A program made the position numbers and the translations under genes. Below, piece after piece: positions 54,001 through 63,407 of a stretch of 64,000 bases of DNA. Position 1 is the first letter of the stretch. Every line of letters starts with the position of its first letter. Source of the stretch: Diabrotica undecimpunctata (Eukaryota; Arthropoda; Insecta; Coleoptera; Chrysomelidae). The stretch lies in contig NC_092806.1 in NCBI RefSeq assembly GCF_040954645.1, positions 4,092,001-4,156,000 on the forward strand, written 5' to 3'. The notes beneath the pieces were generated by a model, which ran no database searches, was not told where the DNA came from, and was given only the letters and a program-made list of their open reading frames with translations.

Positions 54001-57000
54001 ATAATATCTAATAAATTAGTACATTTCCCTTCAGAAGTTTTATCACTTTCTCCACCGAACACATTTATATAAAATAAAAATCATATTACACAATACAAAC
54101 AAAAATTAAAATAGTACAAGTATAATAATAAAAATCGGTAGATGAGGTTTCAAAATCGGTATATCGGTAGATTACTTCCTAAATCGGTAGATCTACCGAA
54201 AAATCGGTAGGGTTGGCATCGCTGCTGAGATGCAACAATAATTATTATTTTATAGATAAGCAGTCTGCCAGTGTTGCCGCTTATCAAAAATTTTAATAGT
54301 TATACCAGAAGAATTACCAAGTAAAATACAGATATGAACACCAATTTTTTTGGTCAAAAAAATAATTTTAAGTAGAAAATACAAAAATATATGCAGTGTC
54401 CCTAATAATTTGGCCACCCACTGTAATAAACACAACACTAAAATTAACAACCAAAGTGATAACAAATAAACTGAATGAAATTATAACACTAGCAGAAGAA
54501 CAACAAGGTTTTAGGTCGGGAAGATCATGGGTCAACGCTATAGTTATAATGAGGCAAGTGCAAGAGAAATCATTAGAATACAACAAACAAAAAGACGTTA
54601 TGCACTTACTGTACGCAAGAGAGATACCTCTAAGAATAATCAAAACGATCAGAATAGCTACCAAAACAACACAATAAAAGTAAAAGTAGAAGAAGAAATA
54701 ACCGACCTTATTGAAGCTAGCAATGGAATAAGACAGGGAGATTCCCTGGGTCCTCTATTGTTCAACCTGATTATGGATGAAATAATAAAAAAAGTAAGAA
54801 CTAAAAAAGGATACCAAATGGGAGAAAAACAACTTAAAATAATCTGCTATGCAGATGACTCAAATAATCTGCTATGCAATACTACTCTCTCAAAGTGAAG
54901 ATGATTTACAACGTATGCTGCACCAATTTAATATAACCGCCACAAAATTTAACATGTTAATTTCCCCAAAAAAGACAAAATGCATGGTTACAATAGCAAA
55001 TTTACTAAGATGTTAATTAGAGCTGGAAGGTCAGATAATAGAACAAGTGATGGAGTTTAAATATCTAGGCATCACATTATATAGTTACGGAAAGCTCAAA
55101 ACCGAAGTGGAACATCAAGTGAATAGAGGAAAAAGAGCCGCAGGCTTCCTAAATGAAACAATATGGAGAAATAAAAATATCGGGAAAGAAACGAAAGCCA
55201 GAATTTACAAAACAGTCATCAGACCAATACGTGGCAGAAACAAGACCTGACACAGAGAGGACAAAAGGATGTTAGAAACAGCAGAGATTAAAACACTTAG
55301 AAAAATTGATGGTAAGACACTATGGGACAGAGCTAGAAGTACAGATATACGATGGAGAACATCAAGAACTGGATCAGAAATAGAAGAGTAGAATTGAACG
55401 ATCATAATATATGCCGAATGACAACAAATAGAGTAGTAAAGACGGCAAGAGACGGTTCCCCAATAGGAAGACGATCAGTAGGAAGACCACGAAAACGATG
55501 GAACGACAACTCACTGGAGGCACATTGAAAAACAGACAAGAGTCATGTCTATATAAAAAGAAGAAGGATTCATAAAATATAAAAAACAAACAAAATTGAT
55601 GAATTAAAGGGACTTTTTTTATTGAAGCACGGGATATAATTTTATATAGACGAATATGTGGCTGGTTTGGATGTTTAATGTAGCAAATCGGCTAAATCTA
55701 AGCTAATCAGTTGTGTCCCGATGTATTGCCTGAATTCGTACTCTACATTCAACTTTTTCAAGAGTTACTTTTGGTAAATTTACCAACTGATTTGATATTC
55801 CTAGCTCTTTCATTGCTTTGAACATTTCTCTTTTATTCACAGAGCCGTTATAAATATGTGATTGGTATCAATGACATATTCCAGTGTTTTTTCTAAAATT
55901 TGTTTCAGTAATGCAATCTGATGAATTGTCGATTTACCACCTCTGAAACCAGTCTAGTATTTTTCTACTATCCATTCTGCATATGGTGCCATACGATGAC
56001 ATAGTACTGTGAAAAATATTTTATACGCTGGATTTGGAAGCGTAGTTTACATTAGTAAGCTCCATTGGGGAGGGATTATAGTTCAGCTGGGAGATTATGT
56101 ATTCCGGTTGATTTATTTCTGGCTAGTTTTTTAACTGCATCATCTTTAACTTCAAGAATCGTTGGTGGTTCCTCTTCTCTCTCGTCTGTTCTCCTTACCT
56201 CATCTCTTTCGACTTCCAGGTTTTGTTTCTTTTTCTTCTTCCTCTAGGTGAAGTGCCTGTTTTTTTTTGTGGCTTTAGCACTTAGCCATTTAGACAATTA
56301 CGTGTTGAGAAATGATGAATGAAAAATTACTAATATTAATATTCTAATATAATTAATACTAAGGAAAATAAAAAAGTGTATATCTATACTATACTAATAA
56401 GTGTATTTATTTATGTGTCTGGTTAAAGTATTCCACCCATCTATTGAATACATCTTTCCTTGTTGTTAATAGGTCGCCATTCTGACTTTTGCATTGTCTT
56501 GTAGTTGCCTTGAATTCTCTTCTGTTGATGTTAACTTTCTTATAGTATGCTCTGAATTCTTTCTGTTCCTATTTCATCTTTCGCTGCTGCTTCAATCATC
56601 ATCATCATCATCAGTGGTGCTACAGCTCTAGTTGAGCCTTGACCTTCCCCAGTCTATTTCGCCAGTCGTTTCTGTTCATCGCCAACCGTTGCCAATTTGC
56701 CGCGCCGATTTTCCTTGCGTCCTCGTCCACACCGTCCCTCCATCTCAGTCGTGGTCTGCCTCTACTCCTATTTCCCACTGGGACCGATAATAGAGTTCAT
56801 CTGGGTGGGTAATTTTCATTTGCTCTTGACACATGTCCAGCCCATCTAAGCCTACCTATTTTTATGAAGGATATTACATCTCTACCATTTACTATTTTTT
56901 TTTTATACTTCTCGTACAATTCGAAATTATATCGCCTTCTCCAAATACCATTCTCACAGAATGCGCCCATTATTCTTCTTAGTATCTTCCTTTCGAAGAC

Positions 57001-58894
57001 GAGCAGAAGATTTGCGTCTGTTTTGGAGATGGTCCATGTTTCTGACCCATATGTCAGCACTGGTAGGATGAGTGTTCTATATATTATTAGTTTGGTTTTC
57101 TGGCATAAATTTCTGTTTTTTAGCTGCTTGCTTAGTCCAAAATAACATTTGTTTGCTAGCAGTACCATCCGTTTTACTTCTTCAGATGTGTCATTATCGT
57201 TTGTTATGAGAGAACCCAAATATGTAAACTTATTTACTACCTCAAAATTATATTGGTCTATACTGAAGTTTTCTTCGGCGTTTCTAGCTCTATCTCTGTT
57301 ATTTGGAATAGATGCTAACATTTTGGTTTTTTCCTCGTTTATTTTAAGGCCCATATTTTGTGCGGCTGTCAAGAAGGTGGAAGTCATCTCTTTAAGTCCT
57401 CGTGTAGTACGTGCGATCAAATCCAGATCGTCAGCGTAAGCCATAATCTGCGTTGATTTATTAAAGATTGTTCCCCTATTGTGTAACTCGGCATCTCTTA
57501 TAGTCTTTTCTAACGCTATATTAAAGAGAAGGCCCGCCAGCGGGTCTCCCTGCCGTAACCCTGCATATGTTTCAAACGCTTGTGACATATCGCCTTGTAT
57601 TTGCACTCTGCAGATCACTTTACTCATAGTTGTTTTTACGAGCCTTATTAATTTATGGGGAATGTTAAGTTCATTCATGGCTTCGTATAATTTACCTCTT
57701 AGGACGCTATCATACGCTGACTTAAAGTCCACAAAGAGATGGAACGTGTCAATATTAAATTCATTGGTTTTTTCTAAGATTTGACGTAGCACAAAAATCT
57801 GGTCAATTGTTGACCTACCTGGCCTAAAACCGCTTTGATACTCACCAAGGATTTCTTCCACGTACGTACTTAAACGGCTGTACAGGGTGTTGGAGAATAT
57901 TTTGTACATTGTATTCAGAAGAGTTATACCCCTATAATTTTTACATTCCAACAAATCTCCCTTTTTGTGCAGTGGACATATGATTCCAGCGCACCATTCC
58001 TCTGGCATTTGTTCTTCTTCCCAGACTTTGACTATTATGTTGTGAATTTGGTGCATAATGCTGTTACCTCCATGTTTGATGAGCTCTGCGGGGATACAAT
58101 CCACTCCTGGGGACTTGCTGCTGCTTCAATGTCTTCTTTTATTCTAGTCCAGTAAGCGTCTGTATATGTCTGGACTTCTATCCATTGTTGAGACTATATC
58201 TGTCACACTAGCAAACTCGACTCAGTTCAACTATAAAACTTAGTGAATTTAATAGTATTGTCTCTAATATCATTAATCTGAGGCACAAGTTCGATTGTCT
58301 TAACCGTGAATATATTTTCTACAGTAAATTTACATTTTTCATATTTTCTTAGGCCGTCGCCCCCGTTCTAAACAAGTGGTGGTGGAACGTAAACTACCGC
58401 TCCTGCCGAACAATGTCGAAAGTGGTCATCAGATCGTCAGGATGAATATAATATCAAAAGAAGAACCGAAGTTTGTACCGACTCTAATAGAGCCCAAAGC
58501 TGTTGTTACTACGACCAATCTTTTCATTCCACAAGTACAGGAACCGTGTACCTCGACCTCTACCTCAAATTTAGCCGTAAGATCTGACCTAATGTTGGCT
58601 GAGACACTAAAGCCAGAATTGGATATGGAACCTTCGAGTCCGTCTAGAATCCTGAAAGAAGCCGAGAACTGGATAAATTCGGAAGTAGGAGATTATTCTT
58701 TGAGTAGTTTGTTAGGTCATTTGGAATCTCCCATGAAATCTGGTTCTAACATCATCAACGAAGATTCTAGGATGTCACAAGACGTGGATGCGCAGTTGCA
58801 TTCGATGATGACACAGAACAGTATAGACTTTTCGGCAAATTTTGCCGACTTAGCAGCTGAGGTGGCGAGAGATGCGAAGTGTGAACTTGGGTAA
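38367..58894 (+). CDS. crm: Cramped (CRAMP1)-like SANT-domain protein (five coding exons)
   Basis: A nuclear protein of the cramped/CRAMP1 family, known in flies as a Polycomb-related chromatin factor and tied to histone gene regulation. Exons 38367-39037, 40366-40638, 40917-41331, 45199-45766 and 58353-58894 join in phase to 822 residues plus stop. Residues about 81-145 form the SANT/Myb-like domain (RPLWSSDDKNLFFEALNEYG, KTKDQIRHLYYRTWQKISKY). Exon 2 continues with VELRPKDMASFL. Exon 3 has LGEYFTRQSICFNSYE and a Ser/Glu-rich stretch. Exon 4 has KRGWTVIDSESITLGEIYLM and a Cys pair (CPCGHVCG). Exon 5 ends with the family's YSLSSLLGHLESPMKSGS and FADLAAEVARDA. The start ATG is followed by an acidic, unstructured N-terminus. 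It is somewhat shorter than fly cramped. Introns 3 and 4 are swollen by transposons. Confidence 0.92.
39038..40365. other. cramped intron 1
   Basis: No recognisable element. A local tandem duplication (CATCATTCAAAC, then AGCTAGAAATATTGGAA, at about 39695-39735 and 39762-39803) is the only repeat seen. Confidence 0.5.
40366..40638 (+). CDS. crm: cramped exon 2
   Basis: 273 bases, phase 2 in and phase 2 out. It encodes RLTVELRPKDMASFLKVQS and KRLSSLIECLSKKWKSID, conserved after the SANT domain. Confidence 0.9.
40917..41331 (+). CDS. crm: cramped exon 3
   Basis: 415 bases, phase 2 to phase 0 before gtgagt. It encodes TPPPDIKIEVPSISLGEYFT and a Ser/Lys/Glu-rich, probably disordered stretch. Confidence 0.9.
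42332..44885 (-). mobile_element. 2.55 kb element with 270-bp inverted repeats and THAP-like ORF
   Basis: Inverted repeats of about 270-280 bases run from AGGGATGTTCACTAATTTTT at the left to its inverse ending CATCCCT at 44885. They include TTTCTAGCCTCCATC and GCTGACGTCA-type segments in both arms. The apparent target duplication is AT. The arms reach into coding sequence: both contain MKPNKW. The right arm starts a THAP-like ORF. Interior minus-strand pieces (RRRKILEVPTKKFCEFF, FDNEDWSDIDKSSNK, SQQKYNDLLALLSYV, SDYPEGDLLEDDC) belong to no family I can name firmly. Confidence 0.6.
44426..44629 (-). CDS. THAP-like zinc-finger N-terminus, short ORF
   Basis: 67 codons beginning MKPNKWCFVPGCLNTSKNN, the CxxxxC start of THAP DNA-binding fingers. 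KIFITVPNNL follows (THAP fingers normally have FxxP). The C-terminal half of a finger (CxxH) is not seen, so it is partial or spliced. THAP fingers serve as DNA-binding parts of P-type and other transposases. Confidence 0.5.
   Translation of the reverse strand: MKPNKWCFVPGCLNTSKNNSEKIFITVPNNLTPYSLKIVKPQVFISVPRRDTLQHYVHFFNFDPFID
45199..45766 (+). CDS. crm: cramped exon 4
   Basis: 568 bases, phase 0 to phase 1 before gtaatc. It encodes RVNAIKRGWTVIDSESITLG, EIYLMFGVNSKLILEYSWD and a Cys-rich patch KCPCGHVCGAKN. Confidence 0.92.
45836..46121. repeat. Dispersed repeat, copy 2
   Basis: It carries TCCTTTATAAAAGGTATA, AACGTTTTCGGAATAAAA and ATTCCATCTTCAGTG in the same order as 17316-17337 plus 19365-19460. 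It is uninterrupted here, which defines the pre-insertion state of copy 1. Confidence 0.65.
46122..48548 (-). mobile_element. 2.43 kb element with 330-bp inverted repeats coding for a CXC/nuclease-like protein
   Basis: The ends TAGTGGAGCGCCTGG and, inverted, TAGTGGAGTTCCTGG lie between TAA at 46119-46121 and 48549-48551. The inverted repeats extend about 330-350 bases inward (CACCTCGGATTAGAGTTACA, GATCGATGTGGGATATTG, GCGGAGCGACAGCTGC in both arms). The minus-strand interior codes for pieces of one protein. The structure is that of a DNA transposon. Confidence 0.7.
46605..47850 (-). pseudogene. CXC-domain / PIN-like protein of the long-TIR element, broken
   Basis: In minus-strand order: a Cys/His-rich start (DENSCIICIHLGSSSKTYSN, IGRGATSLKAASTERQDGLL, HSSCRQKYINKKY), then NCFICGQEADKTKEAK, TPTLNESFTNFIAVQKTDYY and ITDLQTLAAKYHSDCYN. 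NLGSKDVVIVSEDIDVLVIL (an acidic PIN/XPG-like strand) follows, then HAFTGCDTTSAFFNKGKYE. The final 112-codon frame contains LPPTTDAAFEHLKRVYLQIQ and the Tesmin/TSO1-like CNCKKGCGAACGCRKSGLYC. The EDIDVLV and GCDTTS motifs are typical of arthropod proteins annotated as CXC-domain containing. Frame breaks and a missing middle make it non-functional. Confidence 0.6.
48552..49279. other. Spacer in cramped intron 4
   Basis: 48552-49090 shows nothing recognisable. 49090-49280, read on the minus strand, resembles an untranslated or N-terminal LINE segment (KKQW, SLGTGLILRR) but is too weak to name. Confidence 0.35.
49757..50858 (-). pseudogene. Tc1 DD34E transposase with a small intron
   Basis: The start is MGKIADLSPGKIRDIKTLLL, a paired-like helix-turn-helix (VIATTAGVSKSVVNRIK). 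One stop codon follows near 50715, then GKCGRKRITTPRTDRKIRD. The sequence TGGAGTCGA|gtaagt ... ttacag|GTATGC (intron 50345-50405, 61 bases) joins DWSR to VCFSDESTF, restoring the first catalytic Asp block. The second is FMHDSAPCHKA and the third NSPDMNPIESMWE, with 34 residues between Asp and Glu. Apart from the single stop the gene is complete. Confidence 0.85.
51055..54224 (-). mobile_element. hAT element (3.17 kb), innermost of the nest
   Basis: The ends are CAGCGTTGCCAACC and, inverted, CAGCGATGCCAACC. An exact 8-bp duplication CTGAGATG flanks them at 51047-51054 and 54225-54232. Subterminal ATCGGTAGA-type repeats occur in both ends (about 51085-51125 and 54133-54210), probably transposase binding sites. 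Confidence 0.93.
51242..53319 (-). pseudogene. hAT transposase (BED finger, RNase H fold, hATC), few lesions
   Basis: Exon 1 (53319-52993) starts MSSSESESEISEPK. It has a small duplication-type frame break near 53245 and then a BED-like finger (CKSCNKDINIKSGKDSIIKH). A 65-base GT-AG intron (52928-52992) leads to exon 2. Its 463-codon frame contains KFSLIVDESTDRSTIKHLCL (first Asp), LIGFASDGANVMFGSKNSL (second Asp) and CICHSFHLCA. A one-base shift near 51524 separates the C-terminal dimerisation domain LPHSSANVERIFSAINLMKT. The gene is nearly complete and therefore young. Confidence 0.88.
56597..58116 (-). mobile_element. LINE-F (RTE-like), 5'-truncated, inside LINE-E
   Basis: Flanked by an exact 14-bp duplication GCTGCTGCTTCAAT at 56583-56596 and 58117-58130. 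The 3' end carries the (ATC)n run at 56597-56612 typical of this family. The 5' end starts inside the RT at NKSPGVDCIPAEL. Confidence 0.9.
56797..58104 (-). CDS. LINE-F reverse transcriptase, 435-codon open frame
   Basis: An intact frame with RT blocks in order: PLHKKGDLLECKNYRGITLL, GEYQSGFRPGRSTIDQIFVL, LFVDFKSAYDSVLRGKLYEA, YAGLRQGDPLAGLLFNIAL and the catalytic MAYADDLDLIARTTRG. NKFTYLGSLITNDND, SETWTISKTDANLLLVFERK and RLRWAGHVSRANE follow. The endonuclease and the RT N-terminus are lost by 5' truncation, so it cannot move by itself. Confidence 0.88.
   Translation of the reverse strand: MDCIPAELIKHGGNSIMHQIHNIIVKVWEEEQMPEEWCAGIICPLHKKGDLLECKNYRGITLLNTMYKIFSNTLYSRLSTYVEEILGEYQSGFRPGRSTIDQIFVLRQILEKTNEFNIDTFHLFVDFKSAYDSVLRGKLYEAMNELNIPHKLIRLVKTTMSKVICRVQIQGDMSQAFETYAGLRQGDPLAGLLFNIALEKTIRDAELHNRGTIFNKSTQIMAYADDLDLIARTTRGLKEMTSTFLTAAQNMGLKINEEKTKMLASIPNNRDRARNAEENFSIDQYNFEVVNKFTYLGSLITNDNDTSEEVKRMVLLANKCYFGLSKQLKNRNLCQKTKLIIYRTLILPVLTYGSETWTISKTDANLLLVFERKILRRIMGAFCENGIWRRRYNFELYEKYKKKIVNGRDVISFIKIGRLRWAGHVSRANENYPPR
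58353..58894 (+). CDS. crm: cramped exon 5 (C-terminus)
   Basis: 542 bases entering in phase 1, to TAA. The basic start GRRPRSKQVVVERK is followed by a Pro/Ser/Thr-rich middle. The conserved acidic C-terminal motifs are YSLSSLLGHLES and NSIDFSANFADLAAEV. Confidence 0.92.
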
Positions 58895-59936
58895 AGGTTT
58901 TTTATATCACTATATGTCACTATGTAAATACAACACCGGTCAGGTAAGGTCTACATCTTATAAAGCACATCATATATTTTATTTTATAAAGTTTTTTATT
59001 TGTGTAACTTTAATATATCGTATCTGTTACTTCTAAAATATATATAAAGGTGCACAATTTATATAAATAACTTATTTATAGCTGCTAAGTACCTTCGTTA
59101 CATGTGTAAGAGCGAGACCAATATGTTGATGTCACAAGCCCGCCCCAATATGGCCGCCGCCAGTAATTCGCCTAACGTCGAAGGAATCTACATTATCGAC
59201 CGTCCTAGTTCAACTTTTATCCGCTAGTTGTCATTAGTCATCCGTCAGTTTTAAATCAACATTAATTTATAAATTATTTAGCTGTCAAATATTTTTTTCA
59301 TCTGTCATATTTTACATATATATGACCATATTGTCATCAGTAAACTTGTAAATAAACAGATGACAGCTCTTGTAATAAAAAAATTCATTTGAACATAAGT
59401 TAATTTAATAATCTCTTAAAGTGTCTCAAAAATTAAAAAATGAATATAGTAATGAGCTATAATCTCGTAAAAACGTAAAACTTTTCGTTTCTGCCTAAAA
59501 TATGAAATAATGACGAATAACGTTCTTTTAATAGAAGAACAATACATTACTTTTCAATATATATTAATTGATATACAAAAAGAAATACTTAAATTATTTA
59601 AGTTACAAAACGTAATATATACCTAGATACTTCTGTAATTAAACGTAAAAAAATGAATAGTCAATAATAAAACTTAATTGTACTCACATTAATATTTCAA
59701 TGACATTCCTAGGAAATATCTGATCCGACCAAAACAGGTGGATTTCGGTAGTATTTAAAAGAGCCGAAGATTGGTGCTCTCAGAAATTCCTTCATACCTC
59801 GTCGGCAAATAACCAGATGTTAATTTGCCCTCTTGACAAAAATTAAAAAAAGGTCTGTGAGTGTGTAACGGCATTAAGTGAATTGCCAGTTGGAGTCTAT
59901 AAATATACAAAAAATAAAAAAACGGGTCTGCCGGTA
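58895..59936. other. 3' flank of cramped
   Basis: The 3' UTR of cramped must end here; the nearest canonical AATAAA is at 59351-59356. A GC-richer patch (about 59100-59240, with GCCCGCCCC and GGCCGCCGCC) stands out from the AT-rich surroundings and could be promoter-like, but no gene start follows. Confidence 0.4.
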
Positions 59937-60906
59937 GAAGTTATACTTCTATACATCCGTTTGCCGTTACAAATTTATATGGGAGTCAATCTGCACAATG
60001 ATTACATATTTAATGCTATAGGTAAGAGAGAGCAAAAAGAGAAAAAGAATTAGGTATATAGGTATATGGTGCATCGTTTGCTATATATAAACATTTGACC
60101 TGTAATAGGAGTATAGTAAATGAAGGATTATATCAATATTTTAATGAAAATACATATTTTTATTTTCATATATGTATAAAAGGAGTTGAATGCAAAAAAA
60201 AATTTTTACACATACTCTGCAGTAAAATTCATTGTTTATTTTGTTATTAATATAAAAATTACAGTACATAATTCAATATAATAATACAATACAAATTAAA
60301 ATGCAATATTCAAAAGTGTTTAAAACTGCCAATATACATAACTTACTTTACGAAGATAAAAATAAAAAACCAACAACTCGGATTATGTTGTAAATTTTCA
60401 TTTTATTTTAAAATTTAGCATTTTTGCGTATATTACATATATTTAATAACATTAACGTGAGGTTTTTAAATATTTTAAAAATAAAAAAGGAAATTCATAT
60501 TGGGATTCGAACTCACGTACACCAGCGTATGAACCAAACACGTAAAAGATTTGCCAATTAGACATGATACTAACGGATTTCAAAATTGACAGTTGTCTGT
60601 CATACAGTGATTATTTTGAAATACAAAAGCCTAAAATAATTATGAACATTTAATAAATAATACAAAACATATCACATAAATAATAATATTAATATATATT
60701 ATATTATATATATAATATATATAATATAATATATTTATAATATTAAATATATATACAAAAGGAACATTTTTATTCTGGAGAGAGGAAGAGAGAGAAAATA
60801 TATCTTATGTCTCTCTCTTACTCATTATCTTACATATGTAATGGTTTCACAGATTCACTCCCGTGCAAATTTCCAACGCCGACCGTGCGTATAGAAGTAT
60901 AACTTC
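59937..60906. mobile_element. Inverted-repeat element with tRNA-like centre, copy B
   Basis: The second copy of the 13944-14965 element, in inverted orientation, about 970 bases with the same GAAGTTATACTTCTATA termini and the same interior order. The tRNA-like segment (B-box on the minus strand GAGTTCGAATCCCAAT) is at about 60480-60560. Both copies share CTGCCGGTA next to one end, so the true border may lie slightly further out. Confidence 0.8.
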
Positions 60907-62930
60907 AAAAAGGATCTCTTAATATTGAAATTAAATAGCAAAGCAAAGGATGATCAACTTGCTACATAATATGTGAGTAAGCAAAACTTTAAACAACGAT
61001 AATATCAACGTCTGAATGCATATCGATTGGAGACATAAAACTGACTGTGAACTGAAATCGGGCCTGGCATTTCTTTTATAACCTCCCAAAAGCTAAATAA
61101 TTTTCGGGTAGTGATATACAGTTTTATAGCATTGGTCTCACGAGAAAATCTTACCATTTTTAGCTTTAATTATGACCAAAATAAAATTTTAAAAAGGGGA
61201 ATTCAAGTACACATACTTGTCCATACATCGTGTGCCGTACACATACATGTACTCGTCTAATACAACCTCTTTAATGAAGATATATGCTTACGAAAAGCGA
61301 ATGATCCTGTTTTTCCCTTGGTCTCTATTTTATTAGTAATTTTTTTGCCTTTTTTGTGTTATTTGTCTTTTTTTTTCTTACTTTTAAATTGATTTTATTC
61401 CTTCTTTATCTATTAATTATTTCGCTATAATATGGTGCGTTGTCAATTACAGTAAAAGCTGGTGCTTCTTAACTACGACATAATTTTGACTACCAAATTT
61501 TAATGCGAAACGTGTGCTTTATAAGATTTGGATATTTTGATATTTTTCCACTGTAGAAAGAAAAATTTAATATTGATACAATTAGTGTACAGGAATGGTA
61601 TGTATTCAACATAAATGTATTATTATTTTCAAGTTAGTCTTAGCGGTTTCGGTATTAGATTGTTTTGGTTCCGTTTGAAATATTACTAGATTTTTACTGT
61701 GAAATGGTCGTGCTGCCAATAGCTATACAAATTCGAGAATTGTTCGATAATTACGTGATTTAAAGCAGAGTTTCACCTGCACTCCAATCCAAAACTGAAC
61801 GGAAATGGTGGTTATCTACGTTTATTTCATTCGTTTCAAAGGTATTGAAGTGCCATTAATACAGTGACGATGAATCGGTAAAAAACAATAACGATGTTTC
61901 AGGCAACAGTTGATTGGACTTTGATCAAATCGGCTGAACGAAACCTTGCAGCTAATCGGCTTGAAGGACCATGGACAATGGTTGGACTCGGAATAAAAGT
62001 GTTTATAAGATGTTAAGATCGCGTTGTTGCCAAACAATCTTCGTATTTCGTAAAATAATCTACTAAATATGATTAAATGTACAAAAAATCTTATATAATA
62101 GTCTGGGGTCATTTTAAATGTGATGAGTAGTAAAACATGTTCTATTTATTAACGTATTGAGTGATAGCTGTGTAGACTACATTACTGGATTATTTTAACA
62201 TTCTAAATATAGTAGGAGGTATCAATATATATGACCCTCGGATATTAAGAAAAAAATATTGTTTACTGCTGTGGGATCCACATGTAAAATAAAACAGTTT
62301 TTTTTAAATACCGGGAACATTTTAGTGGAACATCACAAATTAAAATGTCACTCAAATGTCAACTTTTTAATCACGTTTTAACAGTTTTTTTACTTTATAT
62401 ACTTTATTCAATGTGGTTTTGAAACTATTTCCTTGTGGCATGTTTTATTCTGAATATGTTATACCTACGTGAAATAAACCGCAATTAATTGTAGTAAAAA
62501 TAAAATTTTTTGTTTTGATTTAACATTTGACAGGAATTTTTTTTTTTAAAACGATGTCCGGGTTGGAAGTGGAAACGCCAAAACTAAGTAATTTTTATTA
62601 CAATTGATGGTGGTTTACTCTACCTATAACATATATGTTTTTTTGTTTTCAAATTTTGGAAGACTTTTACATTTATGAAATATATTTTTTTTAATACTTG
62701 TATGTCGGGCAATTTGATTAAGTTTTTTTTTTAATTACTGGATGTATATGTTGTACTCAATAACCTAATTCGGCCATTGCCGAAATGTATACCCACAACG
62801 CGTTTTGAATTTCGTTTATTTCTCACATTGCGTTTCGGGTATTTTTGACGTGCAAAGAACGCGTTGTGGATAAAATGCGAAGACCCACAATGCGAAACTA
62901 CGAAAACCGTTAGACACACACGACGATTAT
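60907..62930. other. AT-rich intergenic stretch
   Basis: No family-like coding sequence. The 96-codon frame at 61822-62112 (minus) shows no domain. Short T-runs and TA-rich patches only. Confidence 0.4.
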
Positions 62931-62935
62931 GGGCA

Positions 62936-63368
62936 ATACAAATACCCACAAAGCGAAACTTCTAATTTTATTTAAAAAATGTAAATAAAAAAACGTTGTC
63001 AAGAAGCGTAAAACGTCTTATCTTGGACACATATTTAGACACGACAGGTATAACTTCCTTCAGCTTATTATAGAAGGGAAAATAGAAGGCAGACGCGGCC
63101 CGGGTAGACGACAAATGACCTGGCTGCGCAACATCAAAGATTGGACAGGATTAGACTTTCAAAGTTTAATAAGGAAAGCCCAAAATAGGAAAGACTTTGC
63201 AGAGGTCATCGCCAACCTTCGCTAAGAAGACGGCACCTAAAGAAGAAGAAAAAAACGTTAATAAAAATGATGACTATAAAGATGAAAATGATGCTAAATG
63301 ATGTATATAAAAATACAAATACCCACATAACGAATCTTCTAATTTTATTTAAAAAGTGCAGATAAAAA
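62936..63368. repeat. Pair of 55-base direct repeats around a LINE tail
   Basis: ATACAAATACCCACA followed by CTTCTAATTTTATTTAAAAA occurs at about 62936-62995 and 63313-63372, with few differences. Further CCCACAA(C/T)GCG-type units lie at 62790-62900. Confidence 0.6.
63000..63245 (+). mobile_element. RTE-like LINE 3' tail
   Basis: The plus strand reads SYLGHIFRHDRYNFLQLIIE then GRRQMTWLRNIKDWTGLDFQ, and ends NLR stop, EDGT, followed by AAGAAGAAG. It is a 5'-truncated copy related to the 29004-29273 tail. Confidence 0.75.
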
Positions 63369-63407
63369 TAAGTTTTAAACACAAATATTTTGAGAACCAA
63401 ATTTTTT

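Larger units (their letters stand above)
49551..54423 (-). mobile_element. Tc1-like element, middle of the nest
   Basis: The ends CAGTGGGTGGCCAAATTATT and its exact inverse are flanked by TA (49549-49550 and 54424-54425). After subtracting the hAT insertion and its duplication, the element is about 1.7 kb, the usual Tc1 size. Confidence 0.93.
49280..55565 (+). mobile_element. LINE-D (RTE-like), outer element of a nest
   Basis: The plus-strand RT begins NHLRKSPGGDRIPNELLKYG and QNRIPQEW (49298-49530), is cut at 49548 by a Tc1 element, and resumes at 54426. It then reads TTLKLTTKVITNKLNEI, EEQQGFRSGRSWVNAI, MHLLYAREIPLRIIKTI, NGIRQGDSLGPLLFNLIMDE, CYADDSNN and the C-terminal EFKYLGITLYSYGKL and ETIWRNKNIGKETKARIYKT. 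Several stops are present. It is the same family as LINE-A. Confidence 0.85.
55610..58195 (-). mobile_element. LINE-E (RTE-like), split by LINE-F
   Basis: The minus strand begins QQWIEVQTYTDAYWTRIKED at 58195-58135 and is cut by LINE-F. It resumes at 56596 with KEFRAYYKKVNINRREFKAT, NGDLLTTRKDVFNRWVEYFN, EVKDAVKKLARNKSTGIHNL and EMFKAMKELGISNQLVNLPK. It ends near 55610 before the palm. Many stops. Older than LINE-F. Confidence 0.75.

Noticed and set aside
61822..62112. 96-codon minus-strand ORF
   Set aside because: No recognisable motif, AT-driven composition, and no splice or family context.
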